Shown here: piece after piece, positions 1-9,035 of the stretch
How the letters are laid out: every line of letters begins with the position of its first letter
Numbering within the stretch: the stretch's first letter is position 1
The notes under the pieces: generated by a model
The model's database searches: none
Told to the model about the DNA's origin: nothing
What the model saw: the letters and a program-made list of their open reading frames with translations, nothing else
Position numbers and translations under genes: made by a program
Virus record (IMG/VR): IMGVR_UViG_3300045974_000359
Span: 1-59,321 of that record
Length of the DNA stretch: 59,321 bases
DNA from: a virus
Reading direction: 5' to 3' (one strand)

Positions 1-1
1 A

Positions 2-259
2 AAACCCGCTCCAAAGAAATCTTCAAAAAAGCCTGTCGTTGAAGACGATGAAGATGAAGATGAGGATGAAGAAGATGAGGATGAAGAAGATGAGGATGAA
101 GAAGAAGAGGATGAAAAGCCTGCTCCAAAAAAATCTTCAAAAAAACCTGTAGTTGAAGACGATGATGAGGATGAGGATGAAGACGATGAACCTGCTCCAA
201 AAAAGGGTAAAATGACTATCGAACAAATTAGAGATAGATTGAAAAAAGGTAAAAAATAA
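2..259 (+). CDS. C-terminal end of an acidic tail protein (5' truncated)
   Basis: The gene enters from the left edge and about 85 residues are visible. They consist of two copies of a basic P-A-P-K-K-S-S-K-K-P segment alternating with long runs of Asp/Glu, followed by a short helix-like end (MTIEQIRDRLKKGKK). An acidic C-terminal tail just upstream of a recombinase is typical of single-stranded DNA-binding proteins such as T4 gp32, but the DNA-binding part is outside the window, so that function is inference only. A strong terminator follows. Confidence 0.6.
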   Translation, partial: KPAPKKSSKKPVVEDDEDEDEDEEDEDEEDEDEEEEDEKPAPKKSSKKPVVEDDDEDEDEDDEPAPKKGKMTIEQIRDRLKKGKK

Positions 260-286
260 TTTTATTTTTAATCAAAGTTAAAAGTA

Positions 287-313
287 GGGTAATGGAAACA
301 TTGCCCTTTTTTA
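287..313 (+). terminator. Rho-independent terminator
   Basis: An 8-bp stem GGGTAATG/CATTGCCC (one G-U pair) closes a GAAA tetraloop and runs straight into TTTTTT. It ends the transcript of the acidic protein. It contains an in-frame ATG at 292 that would extend the next gene, which argues against using that ATG as the start. Confidence 0.85.
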
Positions 314-330
314 TTAAACAAATTTATATT

Positions 331-1410
331 ATGAGAAAAATAATTGACCAATTAGTTAAAAAATTTGATTCAGACGATGCTGTAAAATTTTCTGAAAAAG
401 ATAATTTCAAAGAGAATAAATCATGGGCAGTGACGGGAAGTCCTGAACTTGAGTATAATTTAGGAATTTTAGGTTTTCCAACAGGAATAATAGAAATTGC
501 TGGAGTTTCAAGGTCAGGTAAAACTACACTTGGATTATTAGGAATGTCTAATTTTCTAAAAAAAGAAGAACATGGTATAGCAATTATCTTATCCTCAGAG
601 AATAGAGATAATAAAGACTATGCTTTGAAATTAGGAGTTGACCCTGAAAGAGTAATGATTTTAAAAATTAGATATGTTGAAGATATGTTTATGAAAGTAA
701 AGAAAATCATTCAAGATGCTAATCAAATTTATAAAGATGAAAAATTAGGTCAACCAAAATTTTTCTTTTTATGGGATTCATTAGGTGCTACTTTATCAAA
801 AGCTGAAATTGATACTATGGAAGAGAATACTTCAATGATGGAAAAGAAAATGGCTAAAGGTGAGGAGTTAGAAAAAATGAAGCATGAAAAATTAGGTGCT
901 TTTGCTAAACCAGCTAAAATGTTTGCTAAATTTTTAATAGGAGAAATGTATGATAATGTAATACATTTTGTAATCCTAAATCACGTTTATGATACTATGG
1001 GTGGGCCAGTATCTGGTAAAAAATCAGGAGGTGGAAATTGGGTTGAATTCTTACCATGTTTAAGATTAAGAACAACTGTTATAGGGCATGAAAAACTTGA
1101 CGAGGTAGAAGTTGCTCAGTTCAGTGAAATCAAAGTTATAAAGAATGATTTTGGTAGTAGAAAAAAGACTATTGTTGAAATATTGTTAGGTAAAGGATTT
1201 GTTTTATCAGAAGATGATATTGAATTCGCAGTCGAACAAGGTATCATAAAAAAAGAGGGTGCTAAAAAACATGTCTTTGGTAAAGTAACTTGGAATACTA
1301 AAAGAACTTTTTATAACAATTATCATAATGACCCTAAAACTATGGAAATTTTACATAAAAAGGTTCATTCAGCCAGACATAAACAAATTTTACAAGAAAG
1401 AGAAGTTTAG
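331..1410 (+). CDS. uvsX: UvsX/RecA-like recombinase
   Basis: RecA-fold ATPase expected to form filaments on single-stranded DNA and drive strand exchange in phage recombination and recombination-dependent replication. The Walker A motif GVSRSGKTT lies at about residues 58-66 and the Walker B strand FFFLWDS at about 144-150; a Gly-rich stretch (SGKKSGGGNWVEF) follows as in the L2 region. At 359 residues it matches UvsX-size proteins. I chose the ATG at 331 because the earlier in-frame ATG lies inside the terminator hairpin. It is followed one base later by the gp47-like nuclease gene, giving a recombination operon. A Sak4-type RecA relative is a less likely alternative because of the length. 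Confidence 0.88.
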   Translation: MRKIIDQLVKKFDSDDAVKFSEKDNFKENKSWAVTGSPELEYNLGILGFPTGIIEIAGVSRSGKTTLGLLGMSNFLKKEEHGIAIILSSENRDNKDYALKLGVDPERVMILKIRYVEDMFMKVKKIIQDANQIYKDEKLGQPKFFFLWDSLGATLSKAEIDTMEENTSMMEKKMAKGEELEKMKHEKLGAFAKPAKMFAKFLIGEMYDNVIHFVILNHVYDTMGGPVSGKKSGGGNWVEFLPCLRLRTTVIGHEKLDEVEVAQFSEIKVIKNDFGSRKKTIVEILLGKGFVLSEDDIEFAVEQGIIKKEGAKKHVFGKVTWNTKRTFYNNYHNDPKTMEILHKKVHSARHKQILQEREV

Positions 1411-1411
1411 T

Positions 1412-2434
1412 ATGAAGCCAATAGCAGTATTTTTAACAGACACTCATTTAAAAGAGAATAACCAAGAATTAATTTTGGATATTTTCAAACAAGCAATTTC
1501 TTTATGTAAGAAGTTAAAAGTGAATAAAATATTCCATGGCGGTGATTTTTTTACAAGTAGGACTTCTCAATCACTTCAGGTTTTGATTTGCTTTTCAAGA
1601 ATTTTAGATTTATTAACTAAAGAAAATATTGAATTAATAGCAATATCAGGCAATCATGATAAAACTAATCAAGATAGTGAAAATTCCTATTTAGATATTT
1701 TCAAACATAGAAAATGTATAACTGTAGTTAGAAAGCAAGAATGTTTTGAGTATAACGATATTACATTTGGTTTTCTACCATTCTTTACAGATAGTTATAA
1801 AGATAGGTTAAAATATATAAAAGATGCTGCTATTGCCTTAAATAATGATTGTAATATCTTAATTACTCATCATGCATTTAATGGTGCTATAAATAATGAT
1901 GGAAGTGTAGTAGATGATTCAAATTCTACTAAATTAGTAAAATTTTGGGATAAAGTTTTAGTTGGACATTATCATGATTCAAATCATTTTTCAAACATAT
2001 ATTATACAGGTTCATTATATCAAGCAAATTTTGGAGAAAGAATAGATGATAAAGGATTTACTATAATTTATGATAATGGCGAGATTGATTTTGAGCCGTC
2101 AAAGTTTCCTAAATATATCAAAGTGAAACTAAATGTATCAGATGATGTTGATAATGAAATAGAGATGTTCGCTTCAAAAGGTGATAATGTTAGATTTATT
2201 TTTTCTGGAGATAAAACCGATATTCATAAAATTGATAGACAAAAATTAGATGCCGTTGGAATAGATGTAAAATTTGAGTTAAATGAAGTCAATGAAGAAA
2301 TATTAAAAGTTGAGCAAGGTGATTTTTCATCAATGTCTAAAAAGAACATTTTATCTTATTTTAAAGAATATTGTGAAATTCAAGAAATTGATAAAGATAA
2401 AATATCAAAAGGTTTAAAGCATTTAATAAAATGA
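1412..2434 (+). CDS. Mre11/SbcD-like recombination nuclease subunit (T4 gp47-like)
   Basis: Calcineurin-like phosphoesterase, the nuclease half of an Mre11-Rad50 (gp47-gp46) complex that resects DNA ends. The metal-binding motifs appear in order: DTH at residues 10-12, GGDFF, SGNHD, THH and GHYH, all with their Asp/His/Asn ligands. Its partner ATPase is encoded two genes downstream. The 340-residue form starts at the ATG one base after the recombinase stop; an earlier in-frame ATG would lie deep inside the recombinase gene. The C-terminal part, beyond residue 220, lacks recognisable motifs and probably carries the capping and Rad50-contact regions. Confidence 0.9.
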   Translation: MKPIAVFLTDTHLKENNQELILDIFKQAISLCKKLKVNKIFHGGDFFTSRTSQSLQVLICFSRILDLLTKENIELIAISGNHDKTNQDSENSYLDIFKHRKCITVVRKQECFEYNDITFGFLPFFTDSYKDRLKYIKDAAIALNNDCNILITHHAFNGAINNDGSVVDDSNSTKLVKFWDKVLVGHYHDSNHFSNIYYTGSLYQANFGERIDDKGFTIIYDNGEIDFEPSKFPKYIKVKLNVSDDVDNEIEMFASKGDNVRFIFSGDKTDIHKIDRQKLDAVGIDVKFELNEVNEEILKVEQGDFSSMSKKNILSYFKEYCEIQEIDKDKISKGLKHLIK

Positions 2435-2733
2435 TAAAAATAAACAATATTTTTACAGTTGGAGATGGTTATTATTCAGGTGAAAGAATTTTATTACTTT
2501 GGATTAATAAATCAAAAAATATATCTATGTTTGGTAAAAGATTTACTCAAGCGAATGGTAGATTAATAAAAAACAATAAAAGAATAAATGTTATTTTAGA
2601 ATTTTTAAAAGATGATGATTCAACTGATTATACCTTATTGGCTAAAATTGATTTGATAAGAAAAATAAAAAGAAAAGATTTAAAGGCAAAAAAAGAATAC
2701 ATTTTGCGTTACAAAAAACTACCAAAATTCTAA
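2431..2733 (+). CDS. Small basic protein between gp47- and gp46-like genes
   Basis: One hundred residues, rich in Lys and Ile, overlapping the nuclease gene by four bases (ATGA) and ending three bases before the ATPase gene. No family is recognised. The translational coupling to both subunits of the end-resection complex suggests it is expressed with them. No signal peptide or membrane segment is seen. Confidence 0.75.
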   Translation: MIKINNIFTVGDGYYSGERILLLWINKSKNISMFGKRFTQANGRLIKNNKRINVILEFLKDDDSTDYTLLAKIDLIRKIKRKDLKAKKEYILRYKKLPKF

Positions 2734-2736
2734 ATT

Positions 2737-4662
2737 ATGTGGCAACCAAATACGCTAAAGATTGAAAATTTAATAACTCATGAGAACACTACATTCAAAT
2801 TAAAAAAGAATAAGTGTATCATGATTTTCGGCATTAATTCTACTGATTCAGGCTCTGATAGTAACGGTGGAGGAAAATCTACTGTTTTAGAGGGTATAAC
2901 ATTAGCATTGACGGGTGAAACTAATAGAGATGTTTCAAAAGATGAATTTATCAGAGATGGTGAAGATGAATGTTATATTGAAATGGATTTATCTAATGAA
3001 GTTGGATTAGTAAATTCATTGACTATTAAAAGATGGTTTTTTAGAAAAAAATCTTCAAAAATAGAAATATGGGAAAATGGAGAACGAAACAAAGAAATAA
3101 CTTCAGTCAATGAAGCAAACAAAAGAGTTTTTGAATTAATAGGTTTAAATAAAGAGGACTTACTACACTTTTTTATGGTAGGTCAAGAAACAAATTATTC
3201 ATTTTTAACAGCTAATGATGGAGACAAAAAGGATATAATTTCCAGATTTTCAGACATAGAATTTATTAATGAAAAAATAGAAAAATTAAAACTTGAAAGA
3301 AAGTCCTTGGAATTAGAATTAATCGACAACTCCAGACTAATACAAAAGGTTGAAAATAAGATTGAGTTTTTAAACGATAGAAAAAATGAACTTAATGATA
3401 ATTTTGAAAAAGAAAATAATGAAAAAATTGAATCATTAAAATTAAAAATTTCTAAAGAGAAAAATAACAAAAAATCAAAGCAGAGTGAAATTGATGATTT
3501 AGATTTAAAAATTAAAAAATTCAATAATGATTTAGATTCATTAAAATTAGAAGACATATCTGAACTAAAAATAAAATTATCTAAAAACAACAAAAAGTCA
3601 AAAACTTTTGAAAAAGATATTGATGAGGCAGAACATACTATATCACATCTTGAGGCTATATATGAAGGCAAAATAACTTGTCCATCATGTAGTCATGAGT
3701 TTAATCCATCTGAGGATATTGAGGTTTCAGAAATTCCTACTTTAATTGAACAATCAAATAATATAATTTTAGAACTTACTAATCAAAAGCAAGTCGTAGA
3801 ACAACGAATTAAAAGTTTGAATGAAAAGATAAAATTAAATGAAGAAATTGAAGACAAAATTTCTGATTTAAAAAGGAAAATAAAAAGAAGTCAAACTGAA
3901 CTTGAAAGTTTAAAGGATGATTTAAAATCTTTTGATAAAAAGATAAAAAACATTGAAAGTCAGATTGAAGATTTAAAATCAAATTCTATTGATTCTGAAT
4001 TAGAAAAATTAGATTCAGATATAAAACAACAGAAAAAAGATTTTAAGAAAATAAAACTTGAAAAAGATGTTATTGATTTAAAAATTTTAGATATAGATTT
4101 TTGGATTTATCATTTTGGTAAAAAAGGATTTTTAACTTTTTTAACCAATAAGTCAATCAAATCAATTGAGGGAATAACTAACAGTTATTTGAAACAAATG
4201 AATTCAGAATTACAAATTTTGATAGATGGTTACACGGCTTTAAAAACTGGCGACATACGTGAGAAAATAAATATTTCTATAATAAGAAACGGACTTCAAG
4301 TTGCGAGTTTTAACAGATACTCAGGCGGTGAAAAAGGTAGGATAAAATTAGCAAATATTCTTGGACTTCAACATTTAATAAATTTGACAGCTAAAAATGG
4401 CGGTTTGAATTTTCTTGGACTTGATGAAGTTTTCGAGGGGTTGGATAGAACTGGTCAAATTGATGTTTTAAATATTTTAGAAAACTTAAAAGTGACATCT
4501 TTAGTTATCACTCACAGAAACCAACCCATTGGAGCATCAAACGAAATTTTCATAGAAAAAATAAATGGAATAAGTAGAATAGTAGATAAAAATTTTATAA
4601 ATTTACCACATGAAAAAAGTATCAAAAGCAAAATTAGAAAAATTAGAGAACAAGGCAAATAG
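2737..4662 (+). CDS. Rad50/SbcC-like recombination ATPase (T4 gp46-like)
   Basis: SMC-type ABC ATPase, partner of the gp47-like nuclease in DNA end resection. The split ATPase head is visible: an extended Walker A ending NGGGKST (about residues 44-49), the ABC signature YSGGEKGR (about 527-534) and Walker B FLGLDEVFEGLD (about 558). Between them lies a long Lys/Glu-rich coiled coil with a CPSC zinc hook at about residues 315-318, which dimerises the coils. At 641 residues it is close to gp46 and shorter than cellular Rad50. Its 3' end overlaps the resolvase gene by about 50 bases in another frame. Confidence 0.92.
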   Translation: MWQPNTLKIENLITHENTTFKLKKNKCIMIFGINSTDSGSDSNGGGKSTVLEGITLALTGETNRDVSKDEFIRDGEDECYIEMDLSNEVGLVNSLTIKRWFFRKKSSKIEIWENGERNKEITSVNEANKRVFELIGLNKEDLLHFFMVGQETNYSFLTANDGDKKDIISRFSDIEFINEKIEKLKLERKSLELELIDNSRLIQKVENKIEFLNDRKNELNDNFEKENNEKIESLKLKISKEKNNKKSKQSEIDDLDLKIKKFNNDLDSLKLEDISELKIKLSKNNKKSKTFEKDIDEAEHTISHLEAIYEGKITCPSCSHEFNPSEDIEVSEIPTLIEQSNNIILELTNQKQVVEQRIKSLNEKIKLNEEIEDKISDLKRKIKRSQTELESLKDDLKSFDKKIKNIESQIEDLKSNSIDSELEKLDSDIKQQKKDFKKIKLEKDVIDLKILDIDFWIYHFGKKGFLTFLTNKSIKSIEGITNSYLKQMNSELQILIDGYTALKTGDIREKINISIIRNGLQVASFNRYSGGEKGRIKLANILGLQHLINLTAKNGGLNFLGLDEVFEGLDRTGQIDVLNILENLKVTSLVITHRNQPIGASNEIFIEKINGISRIVDKNFINLPHEKSIKSKIRKIREQGK

Positions 4663-5152
4663 AATAGCTGAATTAAAAATGGCTAAAGTTGCTACTAAAA
4701 AGAATATTTTAGGCATAGACCAGGCAACAAAGTGTGGAATAGCATATGAGTTAGTTGGAAGTAAACCTAAATCAGAACTATGGTTACTTGAAATAAGGAA
4801 TAAAGAGAGCCAAGGTATGAAGTGGCTGAGGTTTGAATCTAAATTAAAGAATTTCATAGTTATTAATAAAATCGAAGTTATAGCATATGAACTTCCAGCA
4901 GGTAGAAATATCAATCCAATAATACATTCATCTAAACTAATTTGCATAATTGAAAAGTTATGTGCTGAGATGAATTTGGAGTACATAGAACTATCTACAG
5001 GTTCAATCAAAAAGTTTGCGACAGGAAATGGTAACGCTAAAAAAGATTTGATGGTTGAGTTTGCTAAAAAATTATGGGCATACGATGGAGAGGATGATAA
5101 TGAAGCAGATGCGTTACATATTTTACATTATTTGAAAACAAAAATAAATTAA
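4610..5152 (+). CDS. RuvC-like Holliday-junction resolvase
   Basis: RNase H-fold nuclease expected to cut four-way junctions left by recombination and clear branched DNA before packaging. Motifs in order: LGIDQATKCG (first catalytic Asp, about residue 37), AYELP (catalytic Glu), a segment beginning STGSIKKFATG that matches the RuvC K-rich region, and DDNEADALHIL (final Asp). The 180-residue length is usual. The ATG lies inside the end of the gp46-like gene; a later start would remove only a Lys/Ala-rich N-terminus, so the exact start is less certain than the identity. Confidence 0.85.
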   Translation: MKKVSKAKLEKLENKANRIAELKMAKVATKKNILGIDQATKCGIAYELVGSKPKSELWLLEIRNKESQGMKWLRFESKLKNFIVINKIEVIAYELPAGRNINPIIHSSKLICIIEKLCAEMNLEYIELSTGSIKKFATGNGNAKKDLMVEFAKKLWAYDGEDDNEADALHILHYLKTKIN

Positions 5153-5158
5153 TATAAA

Positions 5159-5461
5159 ATGGCTGATAATTACAATTTTTACGATGAAGAAACAGGAGAA
5201 AAATTTTGTATAAGTAATTTCAAAATGGTTCATAGAGATGGTAAATGGATTAATGTTGACAATAGAGGTGAACAAATAATTAATCCTAAAAACAAAAACG
5301 TTTTGAAAGATATACCTAAAGAGGGTATTCCAAACTTCAATAAAAGTAATAATAAAGAAACGTTACAGAAGATGCTTAAAAAAAGGTCACAAGACCATTT
5401 CAAAAAAGAAATTGAAGAAGTAAAGCATGAGAAAAATAAAAAATTAAATAGCCAACAATAA
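5159..5461 (+). CDS. Hypothetical protein, 100 aa
   Basis: Hydrophilic protein with a Tyr/Asp/Glu-rich N-terminus (ADNYNFYDEETGEKF) and a strongly basic, probably helical C-terminal half full of Lys and Glu. No family is recognised. It lies in the recombination operon, six bases after the resolvase gene. Confidence 0.7.
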   Translation: MADNYNFYDEETGEKFCISNFKMVHRDGKWINVDNRGEQIINPKNKNVLKDIPKEGIPNFNKSNNKETLQKMLKKRSQDHFKKEIEEVKHEKNKKLNSQQ

Positions 5462-5473
5462 TACAGATGAATT

Positions 5474-6103
5474 ATGAGTTTTTCAATTTTTAATAATGAT
5501 ATTCCTTATCATAAATACAATAACAGAAAAGTTATTAATAAAATCAAAATCATTAGAATGCTTTTGGATAAAAATCCAAAATCAAGGAAAATTGAAAAAC
5601 TAAAATTTCAAATTTATTTAATGATGAAAAATTTGATTGTTAAAAATATTAATAATTATCTAAAATATAGTCAAAATTCATCTGTCGCTGATATGGCTAA
5701 TACTTCATTAGAAATGGAAGCAGAGGCATATATAATTGTAGATAATTGTATTAAACAATTTCAATATAAATATGATTTTTACTTTTATCTTAACAAGGCT
5801 TTATCCAGAAACTTTTACAGAATGTTCGACAAAGATAAAAGGATGAATGATAAAGACATCATTTACAAAAGTGGACTTTATCATAGAAGTAAAGATAATT
5901 TTGCTTCAAATAATTTTGAAATTGACATATTTAATTTAGGATTAGATGGAGATGAAATGATTGTTTTAAGGTCAAAGATGAATGATGAAACTAAAGATAT
6001 GTTTACAAAAAACAATCCTAAATTTCCAATGTCAAGATACTATACATGTATAAAGAAAATAAAAAATTTATTAACAAGTTTAAAAGAAAACGATGAGTTA
6101 TAA
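5474..6103 (+). CDS. Sigma-70-like factor, probable late sigma (T4 gp55-like)
   Basis: Residues about 50-115 read like sigma region 2: a conserved helix, then acidic AEAYIIVDNCIKQF corresponding to the core-binding/-10 helix (compare LIQEGxxGLxxAxxKF), then YFYLNKALSRNFYRMF corresponding to FSTYAxWWIRQAIxR. The C-terminal part (VLRSKM ... FPMSRYYTCIKKIKNLL) resembles a degenerate region 4 helix-turn-helix. The size (209 aa) and position next to gp46/47 homologues match T4 gene 55. It would direct host RNA polymerase to phage late promoters; a recurring intergenic motif in the late region is the candidate target. The similarity is distant, so the call is probable rather than firm. Confidence 0.6.
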   Translation: MSFSIFNNDIPYHKYNNRKVINKIKIIRMLLDKNPKSRKIEKLKFQIYLMMKNLIVKNINNYLKYSQNSSVADMANTSLEMEAEAYIIVDNCIKQFQYKYDFYFYLNKALSRNFYRMFDKDKRMNDKDIIYKSGLYHRSKDNFASNNFEIDIFNLGLDGDEMIVLRSKMNDETKDMFTKNNPKFPMSRYYTCIKKIKNLLTSLKENDEL

Positions 6104-6407
6104 ACAAAGAATATTAGACATCCAATTTTTAGTATCGCAAGGATATTCAATTGTGGAAATAGAAATAAATGAGAAATCTCATTTTTTTCAAACGAATGAT
6201 TTTGAACCACCAAGTATTGGTTCAGTAATGTCTGCTCCATATCTAACTTTCAAAGGTATTGATATAACAGAATTTATTGATAATTCAGGATTTAATCAAG
6301 CGAGTACTGAACTTTATAAAGAAAGATTTAACAATTTAGTTAATTCTGGAAAGCAACAAATTTCTTTTAAATTTTCAGATAAACATGTTTGGAGGTTTTT
6401 TAATTAA
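6093..6407 (+). CDS. Hypothetical protein, 104 aa
   Basis: Begins 11 bases before the sigma-like gene ends. A mixed alpha/beta composition with no membrane segment or Cys motif; no family recognised. Confidence 0.72.
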   Translation: MSYKQRILDIQFLVSQGYSIVEIEINEKSHFFQTNDFEPPSIGSVMSAPYLTFKGIDITEFIDNSGFNQASTELYKERFNNLVNSGKQQISFKFSDKHVWRFFN

Positions 6408-6422
6408 ATAAAAATTTTTTTT

Positions 6423-7904
6423 ATGGAATATAGTGTCTATCAATCTGACATTTTTGATGAAATCATCAATGGAAAAAATAATATTGTAATATCAGCTGTA
6501 GCTGGAAGTGGTAAAACTACTACAATACAAGAAAGTTTAAAAATAATACCTAAAGACTCAGATTCAATCTATATGGCTTTCAATAATAATATTGTTGAAG
6601 AAATGAAATCAAGATTGAAAAATACCAAAACATTAATTTCTACAATGCATAGTTTTGGTTGGAGAGCAATAATGAAATCTACAAATTTTAAGGCTAAATT
6701 AAATAAATCAAAATCTTATAAATATATTGATATTTGTTTGAAGAAAAATAATATTGTTGATGAAAAATTAAAATCATATTATTTTTATATGATGTCTGGA
6801 ATGTTAGATTTGATACGACAAAATTTAGTATCAGACTTTGATGATATTATATCTTTGGGAATGAAATATGATTTTCTTTTAGGTGAAGATGACGTTATGA
6901 TGCTATCAGAAACTCTTCAAATGATGAATAAAGATAAAAGAGAGTTTGATTTTACCGATATGATTTATAGAGTAATTGTTGATAAAATAAGACTTCCAAA
7001 ATATGATTTTATATTCGTAGATGAGAGTCAAGACCTTTCAAAATGTCAACAAGAAATTATATCAAAAATAAAAAAGATTAATGGTAGAATGATTGCTGTT
7101 GGAGACCCATCTCAAGCAATTTATGGGTTTGCTGGTTCTGATAATAATTCGTATGATAATTTAAAAAATATGTTTCCAAACACTATTGAATTACCATTAT
7201 CAGTTAATTATCGTTGCGGCAAAGAAATCGTAAAAGAAGCACAAAAAATCAATGACCAAATTTTACCATTCTCAAAGAATAAAAATGGAATTGTTAGAAA
7301 TGGAGTTGTTACTGAAATAATAAATTCAGATTGGGTTTTATGTAGAAACTTAAAACCATTAGTTCAACTCAATTTATTCCTATTAGACAAGAAAACAAAA
7401 TCATTTATAAAAGGATATGATATTGGAGTAGGTTTAACCAGACTATTAGATAAATCAACCAAATCAAGAGTTGATAATGCTATAAAATCTTATGAAAATG
7501 AGATACTTAAAGAGATGGTTAAGATGAAGAAAAAAGGTGTTAGAAATCCTAAAAATTCTGAGAAAATAGATAATATGAATCAGAAATTAGAAATATTAAA
7601 AATACTTTCAAAAGACTTACTTTTTACAAAAGACCTTATAAAAAGAATAAAAGAAATCTTCAAAGAAAGTGGAGAGGGTGTTATGTTATCTACAATACAT
7701 AAAGCAAAAGGTATGGAAAATAATAGAATTTTCTTTTTATTACCAAACTTAATACCTAACCAATTTGCTACTCAATCTTGGCAAATTCAACAAGAACATA
7801 ACTTGATGTACGTTGCTATCACCAGAGCCAAAAATGAATTGATTTATCTAAATGAAGATGAATTCAAACCTGTAAAAGATAAAATAAAAGAACTTATAAA
7901 ATGA
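6423..7904 (+). CDS. UvrD/Rep-family superfamily 1 DNA helicase
   Basis: ATP-driven 3'-5' type DNA helicase, probably for replication or recombination. Motifs in order: I AVAGSGKTT (residues 25-33), Ia MHSFG, II VDESQD (about 199), III GDPSQAIYGFAGS, IV VNYRCG, V STIHKAKGME, VI YVAITRAK. The 493 residues are short for UvrD, with reduced 1B/2B insertions, as in phage helicases. It overlaps the RNase H gene by four bases (ATGA), suggesting coupled translation. Confidence 0.93.
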   Translation: MEYSVYQSDIFDEIINGKNNIVISAVAGSGKTTTIQESLKIIPKDSDSIYMAFNNNIVEEMKSRLKNTKTLISTMHSFGWRAIMKSTNFKAKLNKSKSYKYIDICLKKNNIVDEKLKSYYFYMMSGMLDLIRQNLVSDFDDIISLGMKYDFLLGEDDVMMLSETLQMMNKDKREFDFTDMIYRVIVDKIRLPKYDFIFVDESQDLSKCQQEIISKIKKINGRMIAVGDPSQAIYGFAGSDNNSYDNLKNMFPNTIELPLSVNYRCGKEIVKEAQKINDQILPFSKNKNGIVRNGVVTEIINSDWVLCRNLKPLVQLNLFLLDKKTKSFIKGYDIGVGLTRLLDKSTKSRVDNAIKSYENEILKEMVKMKKKGVRNPKNSEKIDNMNQKLEILKILSKDLLFTKDLIKRIKEIFKESGEGVMLSTIHKAKGMENNRIFFLLPNLIPNQFATQSWQIQQEHNLMYVAITRAKNELIYLNEDEFKPVKDKIKELIK

Positions 7905-8380
7905 TAGAATTACAATTATGGACAGATGGTAGTTGTAATAACAATCCTAAACACGCAAGTCACGGAATAGGCGGTTGGGCTTTTATAATTTTAGATGCTA
8001 ATGGCAAAACTTTATATGAAGATTTAGGATATACTCATAATACATCATCTTCAAGAATGGAGCAAACGGCTGTATTAAAAGGCTTGAGATTTTTAAAAAA
8101 GATTTACAAAGAACAAAGTATAAAGATTGAGATTTACTCAGACAGTGCTTATGTTGTAAATTGCTTTAAAGACAGATGGTTTGAAAGATGGATTGAAATA
8201 GAATTTTTAGGAATAAAGAATTCAGATTTATGGATAAAAATTTTAAACTTTAGAGGTGATAGAAAATTCAAAATGAACTTCAATCATGTAAAAGGACACT
8301 CTGGAATAGAGAATAATGAAAGATGTGATTTTTTAGCTGGAGAGGCAAGAAAATACTATTTAGAAATTTTACAAAGTTAA
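7901..8380 (+). CDS. rnhA: Ribonuclease HI
   Basis: Degrades RNA in RNA-DNA hybrids, for example replication primers. The four carboxylates are all visible: Asp9 in WTDGS, Glu in SRMEQTA, Asp in YSDSAYV and the last Asp in ERCDFLAGEA; the substrate-binding VKGHSG His is also present. The usual NPGPGG turn is replaced by NNPKHASHGIGG. The length (159 aa) is standard. Confidence 0.93.
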   Translation: MIELQLWTDGSCNNNPKHASHGIGGWAFIILDANGKTLYEDLGYTHNTSSSRMEQTAVLKGLRFLKKIYKEQSIKIEIYSDSAYVVNCFKDRWFERWIEIEFLGIKNSDLWIKILNFRGDRKFKMNFNHVKGHSGIENNERCDFLAGEARKYYLEILQS

Positions 8381-8405
8381 TTAATGTAAATAAATAAATT
8401 TAATC

Positions 8406-8561
8406 ATGGGAACAAGAGAACAAGAATTCAAGTTAAAAGATGGTAGAACAATATTTAAAACTCATAATGGTTTCAAATATTTCGCTGAAGACAAAAAGGG
8501 TGAAGTTTTAGAAGTTGAAGAAAAATATTGGAAACAAGCCTGGCAAAATCGGATTAAATAA
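8406..8561 (+). CDS. Small hypothetical protein, 51 aa
   Basis: Starts ATG after an A/T-rich leader and ends TAATG, overlapping the next start by one base, which supports it as a real gene. Sequence is charged and soluble (begins MGTREQEFKLKDGRT). Function unknown. Confidence 0.65.
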   Translation: MGTREQEFKLKDGRTIFKTHNGFKYFAEDKKGEVLEVEEKYWKQAWQNRIK

Positions 8562-8779
8562 TGATTGAGGATATAATTCTAACTTTAGATAAAATTTTTG
8601 AAAATATTATTTTTGATTTAGAAGAACATACATTTGGAGACAATACTACTAAATTTTGTATAATAGTAGGTGACTTTGAATTCTATATGAAAGATAAAAA
8701 ATTCAAGAAATGGTGCGATATTTTAAGAAAAAAATATCCAAAAGTAAAGTGGTTTTGTGCCTATAAAAACATAAAGTAA
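8561..8779 (+). CDS. Hypothetical protein, 72 aa
   Basis: Acidic N-terminal half and Lys/Trp-rich C-terminal half (ending KWFCAYKNIK). No family recognised. Coupled to its neighbours by a one-base overlap upstream and a one-base gap downstream. Confidence 0.7.
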   Translation: MIEDIILTLDKIFENIIFDLEEHTFGDNTTKFCIIVGDFEFYMKDKKFKKWCDILRKKYPKVKWFCAYKNIK

Positions 8780-8780
8780 T

Positions 8781-9035
8781 ATGACTGTAAACGAAGTAAA
8801 TACAATTCAAGATTTAATGAATTTAGATATTGAATTAAAATTTGGAGAAAACTTCATGACGTTAGTTAAAGATTATTCATCTTTGGTAGTCATAGAATTT
8901 CCAGAAGAGGGTTTCAATCTAACTAATTTGATAAAAGAAAAGGTTAGAAAAAATATTGATATGATTGACTCAGATAATTATATTGATACCAGAGACCGTT
9001 TGCCGATATTAAAAGAAATCCTAAATACAATCTAA
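8781..9035 (+). CDS. Hypothetical protein, 84 aa
   Basis: Acidic, apparently soluble protein with no recognised motif. Directly abuts the next start codon. Confidence 0.7.
   Translation: MTVNEVNTIQDLMNLDIELKFGENFMTLVKDYSSLVVIEFPEEGFNLTNLIKEKVRKNIDMIDSDNYIDTRDRLPILKEILNTI

Noticed and set aside
292-330. Upstream in-frame ATG of the recombinase gene
   Set aside because: It lies in the stem of a strong terminator; the ATG at 331 follows a normal A/T-rich leader.
3195-3671. Minus-strand ORF of 158 codons
   Set aside because: It is a Ser/Phe/Leu-rich mirror of the coiled coil of the gp46-like gene, with no motif and no promoter.
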